64,000 bases of DNA from Bagarius yarrelli (taxonomy: Eukaryota > Chordata > Actinopteri > Siluriformes > Sisoridae): NCBI GenBank assembly GCA_005784505.1, contig VCAZ01000003.1, positions 6,327,510-6,391,509 on the forward strand. Reading direction: 5' to 3'. A program made the position numbers and the translations under genes. The notes beneath the pieces were generated by a model. It saw only the letters and a list, made by a program, of their open reading frames with translations. It was not told the DNA's origin and made no database searches. Position 1 is the first letter of the stretch, and each line of letters opens with the position of its first letter. Below, piece after piece: positions 45,353-60,632 of this stretch.

Positions 45353-47269
45353 AAAGGCTATCCAATGGAAATAAGGGCAAGCTTAGGTTCTCTTGTGCCC
45401 CGTCTTGAAGTCAAATGCCTTCTTTGGATGATAAACAGTTTTTCTATGGTGGATACCTGCTCCAATACTTCCTGTATTTCCTTTTTAAAATGGGATTCAG
45501 CCTTGATTCACTGATACAGATTGATGTTAATGATGCCTTAGGCTTTGGTAGATCTGTAGGATTAAAGCATACAAGAAAAGTTATATCAGTTTAAATGACA
45601 AGCAATTAATTGTATTATCATTTAGAAAAACTTAAAACTGAAATGTAAAAGCTTACAATAAATATGGGCAGAGATAGAGATAAATACTCTCGGTTGTAAT
45701 TTGACAGACACTATGGGATAGAACAACAATAGAATACTGCATCTTTGTTTCTAATGACAAAAAACCCATTTAATTTAAGACAGCTACTTTTTACAAAATG
45801 TCACTTTTTATATTTCATTGCTAAGTCTGATATTTCATCCATTTATAGCACAATTAATTAAAAAAAAAAAAAGTCAAACACCTCCAGTCAATCGTTACCG
45901 CACTGCTTTTGCCGCTTGAAAAAAATAATCAATAGCCTCAATCTTTGCTGGAACATTAAGCTAAAAGCAAATTCACCAGCTTTTTACGCTCGTGTGTCAC
46001 CACTTCGGCTAACAATTCAATAAGTCCAGAAGGATATACTGTGTACAATGGCTAACAAACGATGGTACATGCAATGGAAGCTATTACTAGCAGTAATTGA
46101 GCACACAGACGCAAGCTGCCAAAACAACTGTAAAGACCAAGGAGCAACTGCAATCACACACCATGTGGGATTCTATTCTGGATTAAACAGCATTTGCAAA
46201 AAGTCTAATTTTCTGTATGTGCTGAAATTTGCAGAACCCAGCTGCATTATCCAGCTGTGTATATATCCAATACCAATGTGGTACGAGAAGAACTACGAAT
46301 AAGACTTCTACATTTTTTCAGGAAATAAATGATTCAGTAATTAATAAAATTACTTGGTTGTCATTTAGAGAAGGCGAAACCCGAGGACATGCCCGATGAA
46401 ATATGCACAAAGCCAATAGAATTTGGTTTTGTACGGAACTTAAACAGTAACCAAACCAGAAATAAATAAGCAAAACAGCACCCAATCCACTCATCCATAA
46501 AGATTTTTTTCATGCAAATACCAGGCTATGATTTCTCTGGTAACTGAGGCAACTGTCCAGTGACATGCACACAGAATTTGGAAAGGGGGATTGGGCAGAG
46601 CATCAACATAGCTGTTTGGCTTGTCTCATTTCCTGAGAAGCCATGTTTCCCTGGAGGCAGAGATCTGGCACTGAAGCATGACTTCCAGCACTCAGCATCA
46701 CATAAAGGCTTACACATTGCCATGCGCATTTCTGTAAATTTCCTGTGGAGGCTTTGAGGTAAATAAGTAGTGAAAGCAAACCACCTTGTGCCTTTTATAT
46801 GCAGCACCATTTAAAAAAAAAGACATTCCAACAGTATAGCTGCAGTTACTGCTTTGACTCATAGGTTTAACACAGTAGAGGCATTAAGCATTAACCGAAG
46901 CAGATTTAACCCCATATGCATTAGTCAACTCTGTGAAAACAACTAAATTATGCAACTGCAATTGTGGTTAAATGTACCTATTTAGGCTCTTCAGTCTGGT
47001 AATTGCAGCTATCTCATAATGCACAAGGTAGGATCTCCCTAATCTATGATGCTTGTATTATCTTGACATCAGGGTGTTTATTGATCAGGAGTAGCTCACT
47101 ATTAATGCACGGAGTACATCTATTCACTGTTCATCTATCTAATCACTATTCACTCCATGCTTTGCATCAAATTGTGTAAGATGGTAGATGATCTCAAAGC
47201 TTGGTTACTAACTGATAAATGGGCCACAACAATGTTGGGAAAACCATTTTCTCTTTAAAGCTTTTTTAG

Positions 47270-47700
47270 GTTTTCAGTTTGCAGTTCTTGAGGCCAGTCA
47301 TCAAGAACTTGAGCTCTTGAATGGGAACTTCTCCATGTAACGTATATAACCATGGTTCCTAAAGAGAAAAAGACGCTGTGTCACATGCCATTGTCCCTGT
47401 TGCACGGAATGCTAGCCTATCGAGGTTAGGTTTATATAGCATTACTTCCTGATCGATGACATCACCCGCCCATCATGTAATGCTTTCTGATGTCACATGG
47501 CCATATTGGTTTTTGTTTGGGCGAGGCCGTGATGTCACCTAACGTTGCATGATAAAATACCCATCATGAACTTCCCTTTACTATGCTGAGTGATTTGATA
47601 TGTCACATGGCTATATTGATGAAACTATTTGGGGTGGGTGTGGCCATGATGTCATCTGACTTGATATGATGTCTCTATAACACCCATTACACACTTTTCC
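47270..47700. repeat. possible dispersed repeat with internal repetition
   Basis: TGATGTCACATGGCCATATTGG at about 47490, TGTCACATGGCTATATTGATG at about 47600 and a GATGTCATCTGACTTGATATGATG block show an internally repeated unit. GTATATAACCATGGTTCCTA then AAGAGAAAAAGACGCTGTGTCACATG resembles a repeat seen in other fishes. Class unknown. Confidence 0.4.
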
Positions 47701-49218
47701 TTCTTGTGCTGGGTATTTAGTAATAATAGTTTAATAATAATACTAATAATAAGTTAAAATAGGAAAATGTATGTTGACTTTTTCCAGCCAAGATAATAAA
47801 ACAAAAGTAAAACAGATCCACTTCCCAGTTGTATCTTTAAATGTAAAACTTTATTTTTATCGTTTCAGGTTTCAGTTCTTGTCCTTGCCACAGTGTCTTA
47901 AAGACTCCTAATGACTCTGCAGTTCCAGACATGAAGCTGTAACATAGTGGGATCAGGAGGCAGGTGGTATGTTGAGTCACACACATTCCTCGGATGTTAG
48001 TCACCACAGCTTTCTGTAGATCTCATAGCAATAGCAGTCACTCTAATGAGAGGACAGTGCAATGTAATAATGATGACTCAATGTGATGTGAGGGAGAAAA
48101 TGCTACTATTCATTACTGTTATAATTAGAAGGAATAAGTTCCATCCAGTTTCCCTTTGTTAAATCGGTACAGGGTGGTACAAACTGCCCTGATGGATTCT
48201 GTAAATTTAGGATGGTTTTAGTAAAGCTGATCGCACTAGTTGCGGACCTAAATGTGGGTTGTTTAAAGGCTTCAATTTGAATAACACCAGAAATTAAAAC
48301 CCACATGACGAGTCATAGAGAGAGATAAAAGTAGAGAGAGATAATAACCATAGATAAGCGAGGGAGAGAGAGAAAGTGAGTAAGAGAAAGAGAACTGTAT
48401 AACATGTGACTGCTGCTTCTGCTCTGTCATTCTCTCATTCATCATATTTCTTACTCTAGTTGATATCGTTCTCTTTGACAATGACAACTCCAGTAAGTGA
48501 GGTTATTCGAGGAAACAGAAAGCAACAAGCGGCACATCCTGATTCCAGACCATTCATGTTCTCTTCTATCTACACTCGAATGTCTATGACAACCAGCATG
48601 GCAGAACTCACACGGGTCTGGAATTAAAGAGATAATTATCTGTCTCTGATGATGAATGTGTTTACTGTGCTAAATGCCAGGCTTTGTCATCAGCTCAAAA
48701 ACTCCTCTTGCTTCCAGCCAAACGACTGCAAAATGCATTATGAGATGCTGCCATACACTTCATATTCCTCATCCTTAGTGTTTAAGGGTCATGACCTTTG
48801 AATGGCTACATTTGCACATTTTAACACCATCCAGAGTTCAGCTGTTCAATGGAATAAGAATGTAACTAGATTATTTCTTTTACATTTTATGCCCTATGAA
48901 GCAAAAGTACACAAAAACAATATTGCTAATTGTTAGATATTGTAATAATGCACAATTCTAGCAAATGACTTTGTAAACAAAACTGTTATCCAATTAAAAA
49001 TCCACCCACAGGTTAAAAAATTAAATACTTTCTACAGAAAATTAGAGACTTAGAAATAATCATTACACAGACAGAGGACAACCAGCAATTGCCTCAGCTA
49101 AAACTCAAAGATGAGAAGGTGTGTTTTCAGTTCGACCAAATTAATTATATACACAAAAATGTATAAGCACTTTAAATGATTCCTTTAGCAATTTAATGAC
49201 AATAGTTCCTCAGTATCT

Positions 49219-49471
49219 TCTCCTTTCAGCTGTTCTCTTTTAGGGGTCGCCACAGTGAATCATCTGTTGCCACCTAACCCTATTCTCTACATCCTCTTCA
49301 CTCACACCCACTTACATCATGTCCTCGTTTATTAAATCCATATACCTCCTCTTTGGTCTTCCTCTTTGCCTTCTGCCTGGTAGCTTTATTTCAAACATCC
49401 TCCTACTAATATACTCGTTTCTAATCCTGTCCAACCTCGTCACTCCCAAAGAAAACCTCAACATCTTTGGT
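49219..49471 (-). mobile_element. LINE 3' fragment, same family as 38045-40790
   Basis: On the minus strand it carries CAAAGAGGAAGACCAAAGAG, TGAGTGAAGAGGATGTAGAG, GGTTAGGTGGCAACAGATG and GGCGACCCCTAAAAGAGAAC, matching 40440-40770 of the larger copy. It is 5'-truncated to about 250 bp. Confidence 0.85.
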
Positions 49472-51177
49472 ACAATAGTTTCTCAGCATAATAAACATAT
49501 TCACATGACACATCACTGTTGTGTTTTATGCTAACAAATTAGCATAAATGATGATTTGCAAGACTTAATACATGTTCTTTAATGTGGGTGTTGCAGAAGA
49601 TCATGTGTTCTGCGCGTTAAAGGATATTATTTCAGTGTTTTCTAATTTTAGCACATTTTTATTTTAAACAATAAGCGTAAATTTAACATGATTTCTTAGA
49701 ACTGGGTATTTATAATATTTTTAATATGTAATTTAGTGCAAAAATGAAAATAATCTTGACTGACATGAGTTTTGGCTTTTCTTGTTCATTTTATTTTTTT
49801 ATTTTTTGGCATGGTTACCAAACACATCTACATCTATTACTGGTTGAAACTTGAGTACGGCACGCTAGCGAGAAACTGGATTTCACCTTGACCAAAACAC
49901 AAAAGAAAAAGCATTTTGGAAAAAAAAAACCTACTTCTGAAATTGCAGACATCCACATTCGGGCGGGATTAAATTTTTCTGTGGACCGAATAACAGTTTG
50001 CCGAATAACAGTAGTTAATTTGCTCTGGGATTCTTACAGAAAGTCGTGTGAGAAAAACACAGACACGGCACATTCGGATGAGATTCAAATCTGAAATAGA
50101 TATTTATCTAAGGTCCCCCTGTATAACTAGTTTCCCCCGAATGGGGTTTAAGTCTGATGTGGGTGATTCTATAATTAATTAATCATGTGTATAAGTAACG
50201 GTGGTAAAAGGGGTTTGACAGTAACAGATTTGACAATCTTTAGCCAAAAATCCACTTACTAGCATAAATGCTAAGAGGACGTGACGAAATGACGTAATTA
50301 AAAGATTTTTAAACTACCCATTGTGTAATTAATGATTAACTTTTTATTTTGAAATTGTTTTCTTTTAATCAATATTGACAATAAAATTATTTTAAATTAT
50401 TTTCTCAGAGAGAGTAAACACAGACCTTTCAGTGATTAACATCTTATAAGTAAGGGAAAGTGACCACTTCCTGTATCTAACAAAGTTATGGGAGATAATT
50501 CCACCAATCTAACAGGCAAACAATGTTACGGTGACAGAATTGATAGAAGATTTATAGACACACATTTTTATAATAAAAATTTAATGTTGTCAAAATTTGA
50601 AAATGAATTTTTAGGACTCTTATGCATAAAAATATGAAATTTGGCCAAAATAAAAGTAAAATAAATTAATTTGAATACATAATGATACATGGTGGAAATG
50701 TACACTGACTTATTATGACAACAAAAAATGGTGATTTTCAGCATTTTACAGGAAAATGTTATATTGTTATGGCCTGTAACTTATTTTAATCCATGACAAT
50801 AAATGACAAATGTTTTAAATAAATACAAATCTAACCCTTTGAAAAAAACCCTGTTTTTTAGCTATCAGAAAGAGACCTATTCACCTACAGTAATAGAACA
50901 GTTAACAGTCTACAGTCTACACGATAAGCACGACAAATACTGCTACACAACAAGAACTGCTAAGCTATTTTTAACAACTTTTACTTCATACAACTTTTCA
51001 CTTTATTTCATTACACATGACCTCAGGTTTGAGTATTGATCACAAAACAATTTAAAATAAAAATAGCTGTCTATGCATATTTCATATAAATTTACTATCA
51101 AGCACATCATATCAGCAGGGTTATACCCTAATTAAAAAAAATAAAAAAAATATGAAAACCTATTTAAAATCTTATAA

Positions 51178-51316
51178 GTTTAAATTCCAAGTCCACCAAG
51201 TCACTGCTCGGGACTTAAGCAAGGCTTTTAATCCTCAACTACTTTCTTGTATAGCTGAAATGATCAAAACATCAGTCTTGAAAAGAGGTGTCTATAGCCA
51301 AATGCTATTAATGTAA
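51178..51316 (+). repeat. degraded tRNA-derived SINE
   Basis: TTTAAATTCCAAGTCCACCA, CACTGCTCGGGACTTAAGCA, AGGCTTTTAATCCTCAAC, and a tail with GTGTCTATAGCCAAATGCTA then TTAATGTAA follow the family order. Confidence 0.55.
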
Positions 51317-53111
51317 GATAAACTGCTTAAGAGAGAATTATAGGCTTACGTATAATTAATTCTTCTTTTGAAAAGTGAACATGAAGTTTGACTCTTTCCA
51401 TTATTGAATTTAAATACATTCAATTCATTATCTTGGAAAAAAAAAAAAAACCAAAACCCTCAACGGACACTCTACTTACTTGTTCTACATACAGACATGT
51501 GTTACTTAGTAATGCCCTTCTATGTAACCTAGGAATTACCTAAGGATTTAAAAACTCTGACTAAAGTATAAATCTGTGAGTTTTATGGGTTACAAATAAA
51601 AGTGCTTGGAGAATATCATAAAAAATAGCAAAGTGTTCTTTTTTATAAAAAAAGAGCTGCACTATTGAAGGATTTTGGTGTGCCTTGCTTGCCAATGATG
51701 CTGAATTTAATAGAAGGCAGTAGAGATTTATGGGACAGAAAGATGTCGTCTTGAAACCACTGCGGTTTAAGTAATGTTATGTTTTGCCAAAGGTCAAAGA
51801 TTCATCATTCTTTACAATAGATGTCACTCACAACTTGGAAACCCAGTAATATTTTTAGGCTTGTGTATTGTGAAATTTTATAAGCACACACTGCCAAGTT
51901 GTGCAATAAAAATTACAGAAAACTGTTAACTAGGAAATGTAAAAAGTTAGCAAACATAAAATGTATGCACTGCTTAGCAAAGCTCTTACATCTACCCTGC
52001 TAAATTACAAATGACCTTCATTTATCAGGGATTCACAGGCAATGAGGAGGTTGGCTGAAATTGCAGAACTTTATAACACAGAAGGGCACAAAACAAAAAA
52101 AAAAACTTATCATAGGACAAAACTACAGAAGAAGCAAAGGAAAAAAAACCCAAACAAGGAACTGCCATGCCATGCCATGCCATATAGCTGCAGATATTAG
52201 CGACTAATAATATAAGACAAAGACAGCCCTAAACACAGGGGTATTTATATACAAATTCTAGTAAACCAGAAACACCTGGACACAATGAGGAAACAATTAC
52301 CATATGACAAGAATCACATGACATAAACAAACATGAAGCACATGGCCTTTACAAACAAAGAGCCTGAAGTCCCCTGGTCACCCTCTGATGGCCTGGCGTG
52401 GTACCGTTCCCAGAAAACACTTACATCCTACCCTAGTATTTATGATTTAACTTAAAATTAATCGAGATAAAGTCTTCTTGGAAAAGATGACAAAAATGTT
52501 GAAAAAGTAAATTATGAAGGGGTTAATATTCAGGGTGTGGGGAAAGATTTATCAGCTTTAGATGAAACGAAATAGATTTTAAACAAGGTATTTATAATCT
52601 TAGACAATTAGAATATTGGAATTTAAAATGCATATATCATTGTACTGACAGCAAGCTGGCATCAGTGTTTTAACAGAATAAAATTATATAAAATGACTCA
52701 AAGACATCCCTAATGCATCACATTCTTAAAGAAACAAAGCAAACTCATAATGACCACTTTAGTGGTCTTTGAGTCTTAGACACATGTTCAATTATTTACT
52801 GGCTGACTCATAACTTATTTTCTCAGCTTTTCTCGCTACAAGCATTCCAAACAAGGACCTTTTCAAATTTATTTCATTCTTTTTTTATGTTAAGTAATCT
52901 TTTCACAATTGAGTTGCACTTCTCAAAAGTCCAAATATGTTATTACACTTTTGTCTTTATAAAATAAAACCCCTAATAATAAATAAAAGGCTGTGTTACC
53001 TTCTGGTTCAACCTTTTAGTTAGGAATCTGCACTCTACACTCTGCTTGCAACACACACTCTTTTAAACCACTGCAGGGCAAAAGCATGTCTAAAGATCTA
53101 TTTCCTCTCCC

Positions 53112-53283
<172 letters not shown>

Positions 53284-53619
53284 TAAGCTGTGCTTTTCTG
53301 CTAAAGGATGTGATGCTGGTACTTGATCCATCTAAAGCTCTAGGTCAGCTTGCCCTCAGAAACTGTCTAATTCACTCTGATTTTTTCTTAGCTTGGAGCT
53401 TCTGCTTCTATAACTTACTCTCCTCTGCTAAAGATAGTGTCAAATAGTAACTCTAAAATTACAGTAGAGGCGAAAATGCTACGGAAAATCACCAAGATGG
53501 CCCCTGTTTTTCACTGCTTTTAAACCATGCTATCTGCAGTGTTGTTGGTATAAAGGGAACAGCTATCTCCTGGCTTAGGTCTTATTTGACTGATTTTGTC
53601 TGATTTATCATTTTATTTA

Positions 53620-53806
53620 TTAGAAATGAAGCTACCAGGCAGAAGGCAAAGAGGAAGACCAAAGAGGACATATATGAATGCAATAAACGAGGACATGAAG
53701 TTAGTGGGTGTGAGTGAAGAGGATGTAGAGAATAGGGTTAGGTGGCGACAGATGATTCGCTGTAGCGACCCCTAAAAGAGAAAAGCCGAAAGTAGAAGAA
53801 GAAGTT
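53620..53806 (+). mobile_element. LINE 3' end fragment, same family as 38045-40790
   Basis: AAATGAAGCTACCAGGCAGA, AAGAGGAAGACCAAAGAGGA, GATGTAGAGAATAGGGTTAGG and CGCTGTAGCGACCCCTAAAA match the last 190 bp of the larger copy closely, then run into AGTAGAAGAAGAAG, the simple 3' tail. Confidence 0.88.
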
Positions 53807-55414
53807 CAGTTTTTGAAGCGAAGTAGAAGAAGAAGTTATCAGTTTGTTGATTTAAATGGTCTGAACTCTCTGAGGTAAGAATGGTGTTCCACATGGATCA
53901 GTATTAGGCCCTCTGCTGGTCGTGGTTTAGTAGTTTTATATGTATTTTTTTTTTTATTTGGTCTTTTAGACTCTGTGAATCTATGTGAATCTAATCTGAA
54001 TTAGTATACTTAATAATAAGTTACAGTGGCCAACGTATGTATGTTACACACTTGTTGGCTTTTTCCAATGAGACGTGGCCTTGTGGAACTTATACGATGT
54101 TAAAGGTAAGTTTTGCGGTGATAGATTAAAGTGAGCTGATATAAAAACTGTAAAATTATACATGGTACATTGTCAAAATAGGTCGAGCACATGGTGGTGT
54201 GTCTTTTTTATTTTATTTAAAATGTTTATTGCTTTTGCACAGTTCACAGTGCACAGTTATTCAGTCATGAATTACCCTGGACCACTGTTGTGCTTGTTGT
54301 AGACGGTACATTCTATTTTTTTTACTGCATTAACACATGAAAATGCTTTGATTTATTGTTAAACATTGATAAATCATCCACTTTCTTTTGTCTCCTTAAA
54401 TGTTGTACAGCATGGCATCTTAACTTTTTAAAGTGCACACTGTTGAAATTTAGCCTGAATGAAATTAGATTTCCCATCCACTGTCTGTACAGTTTATCCT
54501 ACATGTACATTTGGGAACGGCCTGAAACATTTCCCAGCATTCAGTCCTTTAGAAAGAGACCCCTGAAGAATGGTGCGAACATTTAATGCACACAATGTTG
54601 AGGTGGAAAACAAAATGCCAATTCTTGAGGTGTAGGAAAAACACTCTTTACAAAGCTATCATGTCTCCCAGGGAAACATTTAAAGTTTCTGTGTTTCTTA
54701 TCTGTGATGTCTCCCAAAAAAAAGTGTAAGCATAAGTCTTTGTGTAAAATCAGAAAAGCCATGTAACCAGGCAGACCAGCCTCTGACATCTTATAACACA
54801 CTATATGAATTTAAATCTTCACTACTGATAGTAAAAAGGCCTGATTAAATGCATGTACTGAGCATTCCAAAAACAGCTGGAGAATAGCTGTAGCAACACA
54901 TATACATTATGCAAAAAAAAGGAGAAGGGGGGTGGACTAGAGTGACATTGCGAAGAGAGATAGTTGGGCTCGTGAAGACAAACGAAAGCTCCACATCTGT
55001 TCCTAAAATGATCTAACAGGCGGTGTCTGCACGCACCCTTTCCCTAAGCACATCCAGCTCAGATCTGTTTGTTTTTGCTGTCATCAAGAGTCCAGACGGT
55101 TGTTTACCTGATGCTAATTTCAATTAGGCATCTAACTGTCAGCTAAAATGGATGGAGCTAAGGATGTACCAGTGGGAGTCTCATCTCAACTCTTATACAT
55201 GAACAAACTTCTGCAACAGTCACAGTATTTGTGTGATGAGGAGATCTGCCATGATAGTTTTTGGTATTAGATTGCCATTTTGTATGCAAATTCACAATTT
55301 TTGCCACCCAATTTGTATAAAATTTAACATATCATATTAAAAATGTATAAATGATCATGCTTTATGGACAGAGTAAGACTCCTTGTCTAACAAGGAGTCT
55401 AGTGTCTATCAAGG

Positions 55415-55590
55415 AGTCTAGTCTAGTGGTTGAGGTGTTGGCCTGGTGTGGCTCAATTTCCACCAAGGGCCACTGTTACCACTGTGGGACCCCTGAGCAA
55501 GGCCCCTAAACCCCAATTAATCAGTTGTATGAATTAAATAAATGTAAGTCGCTCTGGATAAGGGTGTCTGCCAAATGATGTAAATGTAAA
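55415..55590 (+). repeat. tRNA-derived SINE
   Basis: The head TAGTCTAGTGGTTGAGGTGT, then GGGACCCCTGAGCAAGGCCC and a tail GTCGCTCTGGATAAGGGTGT, CTGCCAAATGATGTAAATGTAAA. The B box is degraded (GGCTCAATTTCC). Confidence 0.82.
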
Positions 55591-57617
55591 CATCACAGGC
55601 TGCTTTGAATAAAATAGTAATATTAATTCATAGTACAAATTATTATTTGAGAATGTTACGTCAGACCTGCCCTGCTGTATCAGGTATGGTATGTTCGTTA
55701 GTATTGCAATAATTGTAATGCATCATTGTTATTATTTTATTTCTTATATAAATAAAATTCAATAGACGTTTTTATGAATTAAAATGTCATGCGTATTTGG
55801 ACTTTTGTCTTATTGTTAAATATGTTCAATAAACAAACAGAAATAAAATTTTAAAAAAGCTCAGATGAACATTCAGTGCATAAAATTAGTGGATTTTATT
55901 CCAGCATCAATAGACTCCAAAAACGTACAGAAAAAAAAAAAATTAATAAAAAGCAATATTCAATATGTGTCAGTTAGCCACACAGCACAAAGATTCCGCG
56001 TCTTCTTCGTCTGGGGCCTGGGTCCCACTCATGCGTTGCATAGAGTTACGTGATGCTGTCTTCTGGTTCCCTACTGCTTGCATCTGACCTGGCAACTGTC
56101 AGGACATAGTCCACCTTTTATACCTGGTTAAAGTCTCGGAAGGAGAGACTAATCAAGGTATATATTAGTTTTATTAGTACATAGTGTATGGGGCAGTAGG
56201 TTGGGTGGTGCTGTGGGCTGGTGCTCAGTATGAAAAGCATGTATGTACTAGCCTCTCTCCTTTTTTGGCACCATGTTTGTGTCAAAAAGACAGTAACTTG
56301 GTATTATGGTGCATGGGCATTTCGTTTCTATAGGGTTTTGGACCAGCTGGAGTTCTTAAAGGGGATTGTCCTTAAGGTTACATATGCATTTTTGGTTTCC
56401 CAAGAGAACAAGAAGCTGCATCTCATGGCCATACCATCGGCATACCTGTCTAACGAAGGCTAACTTAACGTAGCTGGATGCTCGCCTTTGTACTTCCTGT
56501 TCGTGCTCGTAAGGTGTTTCTTTCCGATTGGTGTAATTTTACACATTTTATAGCGATTCAATGCAGAATCTTGTACCCCCTCTCGGGTAACCATGGTCTT
56601 AGGTCCAAATCTTTAGAAAATGTATATGTATTATTTGCACATTATTTATTTTTATGCTCAATACTTTATACAATTAAATACACGGTATTTAATTTATTGG
56701 CTTCTTTAATAGATTACATGTGAACAAACAGTTCATTAAGTACATACATCCTCCTGATTTCGCCCAGCATCTGTGCCTGTCCACCAATTTGTCCGATATT
56801 CTTCTGATACTCAACAGCCTCGTCGTTTCACATGAATGAAAGCAATTACCTTCTGTGTAATGTGACTGGGGCATTTAATATAACCCTAATTTGGGTTTCA
56901 TGCCAGCTAAATCTGTTTGTAATTTGTATTATTGTGCTAGAGCACAGCATTGCCAAAATTTTTATGAGGTGTTAACAACAAATTCATTGCATGGGAGTTT
57001 ATACTCCGGCCCTTGGAAAGCAACAGCCTTTAAAAAAGACCTTCAGCTTACTTTTTCTTTCTGATGCCAAAAAGTGTGTGAGTGTGTGTTAGTAAAAACT
57101 CTGAAGATGAAATAGATAATAACTCATAATTTAAATTTCTTGCAAAGTAGACGTTGCAGATGGCGAAAAAACTGTCAAAACGTCCCTTTCTCTCTATCAC
57201 AAATAATAGCACGGATAATGAGGGCCTTGTGCCAAAGCACAATCATATACATATGAGAGAGGATTGTATTAGATAGCAAATCAAATCAAGCCATATCACA
57301 TTCAGATCAAATGAACCGGGCAGCTCGTTTCATTTTAAAGGCAGAAAAATGGATTAGGACTCCCAAGTATCGTATTCTGCTGTAGTAGCCTCTTTTATTT
57401 TACTACATTAGATGTACTCATTAAGATGAATAGCTGTACTCTCACTTTGAAATCCAAGTCCAGCCAAGAAAACAATGCTAAATTATCCCAGAATGCCACA
57501 AATTACACTCCGATCACAATATCTGCCTCTATGAAGAAAATGTTTCTCTCTAAATATTTTTCTTGATATACGCTTTTAGTTTGTTGGTGATGTCACTAGC
57601 AACAAAATAAAAACCCA

Positions 57618-57782
57618 GGAAGTGGTGGCTCATGGTTAAGGTGCTGGACTAGCAACCTGAAGCTTGTGGGTTCGATTCCCAGCTCCACCAAGGCACCACT
57701 GCTGGACTCCTGAGCAAGGCCCTAAAGCCTTAGTTGTATAAATATACGTCATTCTGAATAAGAGCATCTGCCAAATGTAAAA
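57618..57782 (+). repeat. tRNA-derived SINE with A and B boxes
   Basis: AGTGGTGGCTCATGGTTAAG (A-box region) and TGGGTTCGATTCCCAGCTCC (B box), CACCACTGCTGGACTCCTGA, and a shortened tail with AAGAGCATCTGCCAAATGTAAA. Confidence 0.87.
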
Positions 57783-60632
57783 AGATATTAAAATGGGCCA
57801 ACACAATTCTTTAAAGACTGAGTACAAGTACCGGGATCTCTTTCCATTTGCTCTTATCTTGTAGGGGGTTTGCTGCAGGGTTGGTTGCCGAGCGCTAACA
57901 TTATTGCTAATGGCATTTTTTTCCTGTACTCACTTTTGTGTTTTAATTTCGGATGTTTTATCAGATTACTTTAGTAAGTACTTATTTTTGCATCTTTTGC
58001 TATTTTTGCAGTCTGCCATGCGTGGGTTGTCATCATTCTAACTATTTCCCCACCACTGAGCCTTTGTGAACTGAAAGCTCGGTCAATGACGTCACAAAAG
58101 GCATGTGTTCAAGTACTTAGAGTACATAAGCTCAAAATCTGTCTTGATACCGATAGTGGTGCATCCCTAATGAGACATTCAATTGATTGCATGACCTCCT
58201 CAGCCAGGTGACAGTTTATGACAGTTGTCACATCTTAAACAGAGAAGCCGCCTCTGAGTGTTTCCTTTCCCTAGTTGACTTAACCACACACACACACACA
58301 CACACACACAAAACAATGTTTCATACCTCCTATAACATTTCTAACAAGCACAGTCTGTTGCTTATTGCATTCTGAGTGACTGACAGAACAGCGCTGCATA
58401 AGGGGATAAGAAAAACAAGTGGCTGTCTTTGCACTAATTAGAACACAAATAAAATACTCCATTTCTGTTTCCCTAGACGGCCATCCAAACAAGACCACGG
58501 AAACTTAGCCGCAGCATGGGTAACCTACTGGTTTCTCTGGTCAGAGGAGAACTGACCCCCTTTTTTTGTCCATTCTGTCACAGATGGAGTTTTGGTTCCT
58601 TGCTGCTGGGGACTCTTAATTTACAGATATTAATCAAATCTCTAATGTCCTTTAATAAGCCCGAACAATTAACACTGAAATGTTTTCAAGATTTTATTTA
58701 AGTGAAATTTATAGTTTTGGGTTGTTTTGGGCAGAAACGAGTCTAATGAAGACATTTTAAGGAAAAAGTCAGAAACATACATCAAAATATATAGAATCAT
58801 CATTTATCAGTAATAACCATCCAAACATTAAAAGGTTCATAAGTTTTCTAAACTTTTTTTTGAACCACATACCCAGTGTTTAAATGATACCAGATACAAG
58901 AGAAGCAGCAACCCTTGCTTGTGACTGGAATTGACTCTATGTTTTTTTTGACAAGAAACATACACACTTACTGCTTTAATACATTGGTACACCACACTGT
59001 AAAATGCATTGAAATTTGACAGCTGCCCTTATCCTGCCACCTGCCATGACTGTGTATTAAACGTATTGGTAAACATTTGGAAATTCTTTTCTATGGCAGC
59101 TGTATATGTCTTTTCTTTTTAGAATTTAAGAGCACTACAACATTTTTATTCCTATTATATTGCATTTGAAGTGTCCTGGATGACCAAACACATACACCAA
59201 ATATATTCGAGTCTTTTCCTTTCAGGCAGAGTGCAGCAGAATCAGCGTGCGTAGTGTTTCGCTGATCACCTTAGCTTTGATTCTTGTGCCTTTTTACTGT
59301 AGCTAACATCAGCGTTTGACAATAATGCAATAGCACAGGAACCCTGAGGTAAACCTCGCCTTCACTTGACCTCCCTCTCAATCACAACAGCCCTGCTGCC
59401 CTCCTTTGAGCACCTGTCTTTTCTAAACAAGGCGAGAGACACTGTAGCCCACTGACCTGACTGCGGCTCAGCAGAAAACAAGTGTTTGAGTGTGTTTTTG
59501 TGTGTGGGGGTGCTGGGTGCACAATGCCAGCTCAGTGCGAGTGCTGTGGGAGTCAGGGGGGACACAGAAAGAAGGACTGAGAATCAGAGTGTGGGAGAAA
59601 AAGGAAGAGAGATGTGAGAGTGCGAGGGAGGCAGAGAGCATGTGGGAACAGGATCGAGGGTAGAGAATCTCTGGGAAAGCCGAGCTGAAGGGAGCTATTG
59701 AGCGCGAGCTGCTCGCCTCTGACTTCATTAACATGCAGATGCGAACATCTGTCCACACTCTGCCATGACGGCTGAAATATTTACGACTTGCTGTTTAACA
59801 AAAGAGATCCTGACTTACGAACCCAAGGGTTCATCGCATTCTTTTTCCCAATTTTCTTGCTGTTTCTTCTCCCTTTCTTTTTTCCTCCCCATGTTCCAGC
59901 CCAAAACTCTGAGCCTGTCATGCTGCTTTAGCCAATAATGGTCAGGCTGAGTGACAGTTTTTAATCCTGTCCTCTTCTAATGATATTTGCCTCTCCTCTG
60001 CGTATTGGCCGGCTATCAAAATGTCACAGGCAGATTTACACAAGTCCAACCTACCAAACGCAGCTTATTTTAGCCCGTCACTTCAGAGAGAGTGTTAAAA
60101 TCCATATCTAATAGAAATCAATAGGGGAATTTACATGCCGCGTCAAGAGGCTAACGGCCCCTAATGTCTCTGTACATAGACCGGAATAAACATGCACATA
60201 AATTGAAAAAAGACTTGTGTTCACTGCAGGTCTGCAGCAGCAGATAAGGAGGAAACACTGCACTCTTTTGTGAGGGAACGCACTTTCTATGTCACGTTGC
60301 AAGTGTATAAAAAAGAGGAAGTTAAAGTAACACCCTGTGACAGTGATTAGCTATACAGTCAACGCTGCATCCGTTTTAAAATGTAAGCCTTTATAGCTAG
60401 ACTGTTTCATGTATTTTAATGATGGCATCCGCAATTAAAAAAAAAATAATCAACTGCAAAAACGATTTCAAAATCATGTCACAATGATTTTTGCTTAACC
60501 ACGTGATCATAAGCACATGAGGTTGTTTATTATAACATTAAATATTATAACCAGAAACCCTAACTCTAACACTGGAAATTATTTCCACAATATTTTGGAT
60601 TGTGGCTGTGGGGAGTTACTTATTACCTATAA

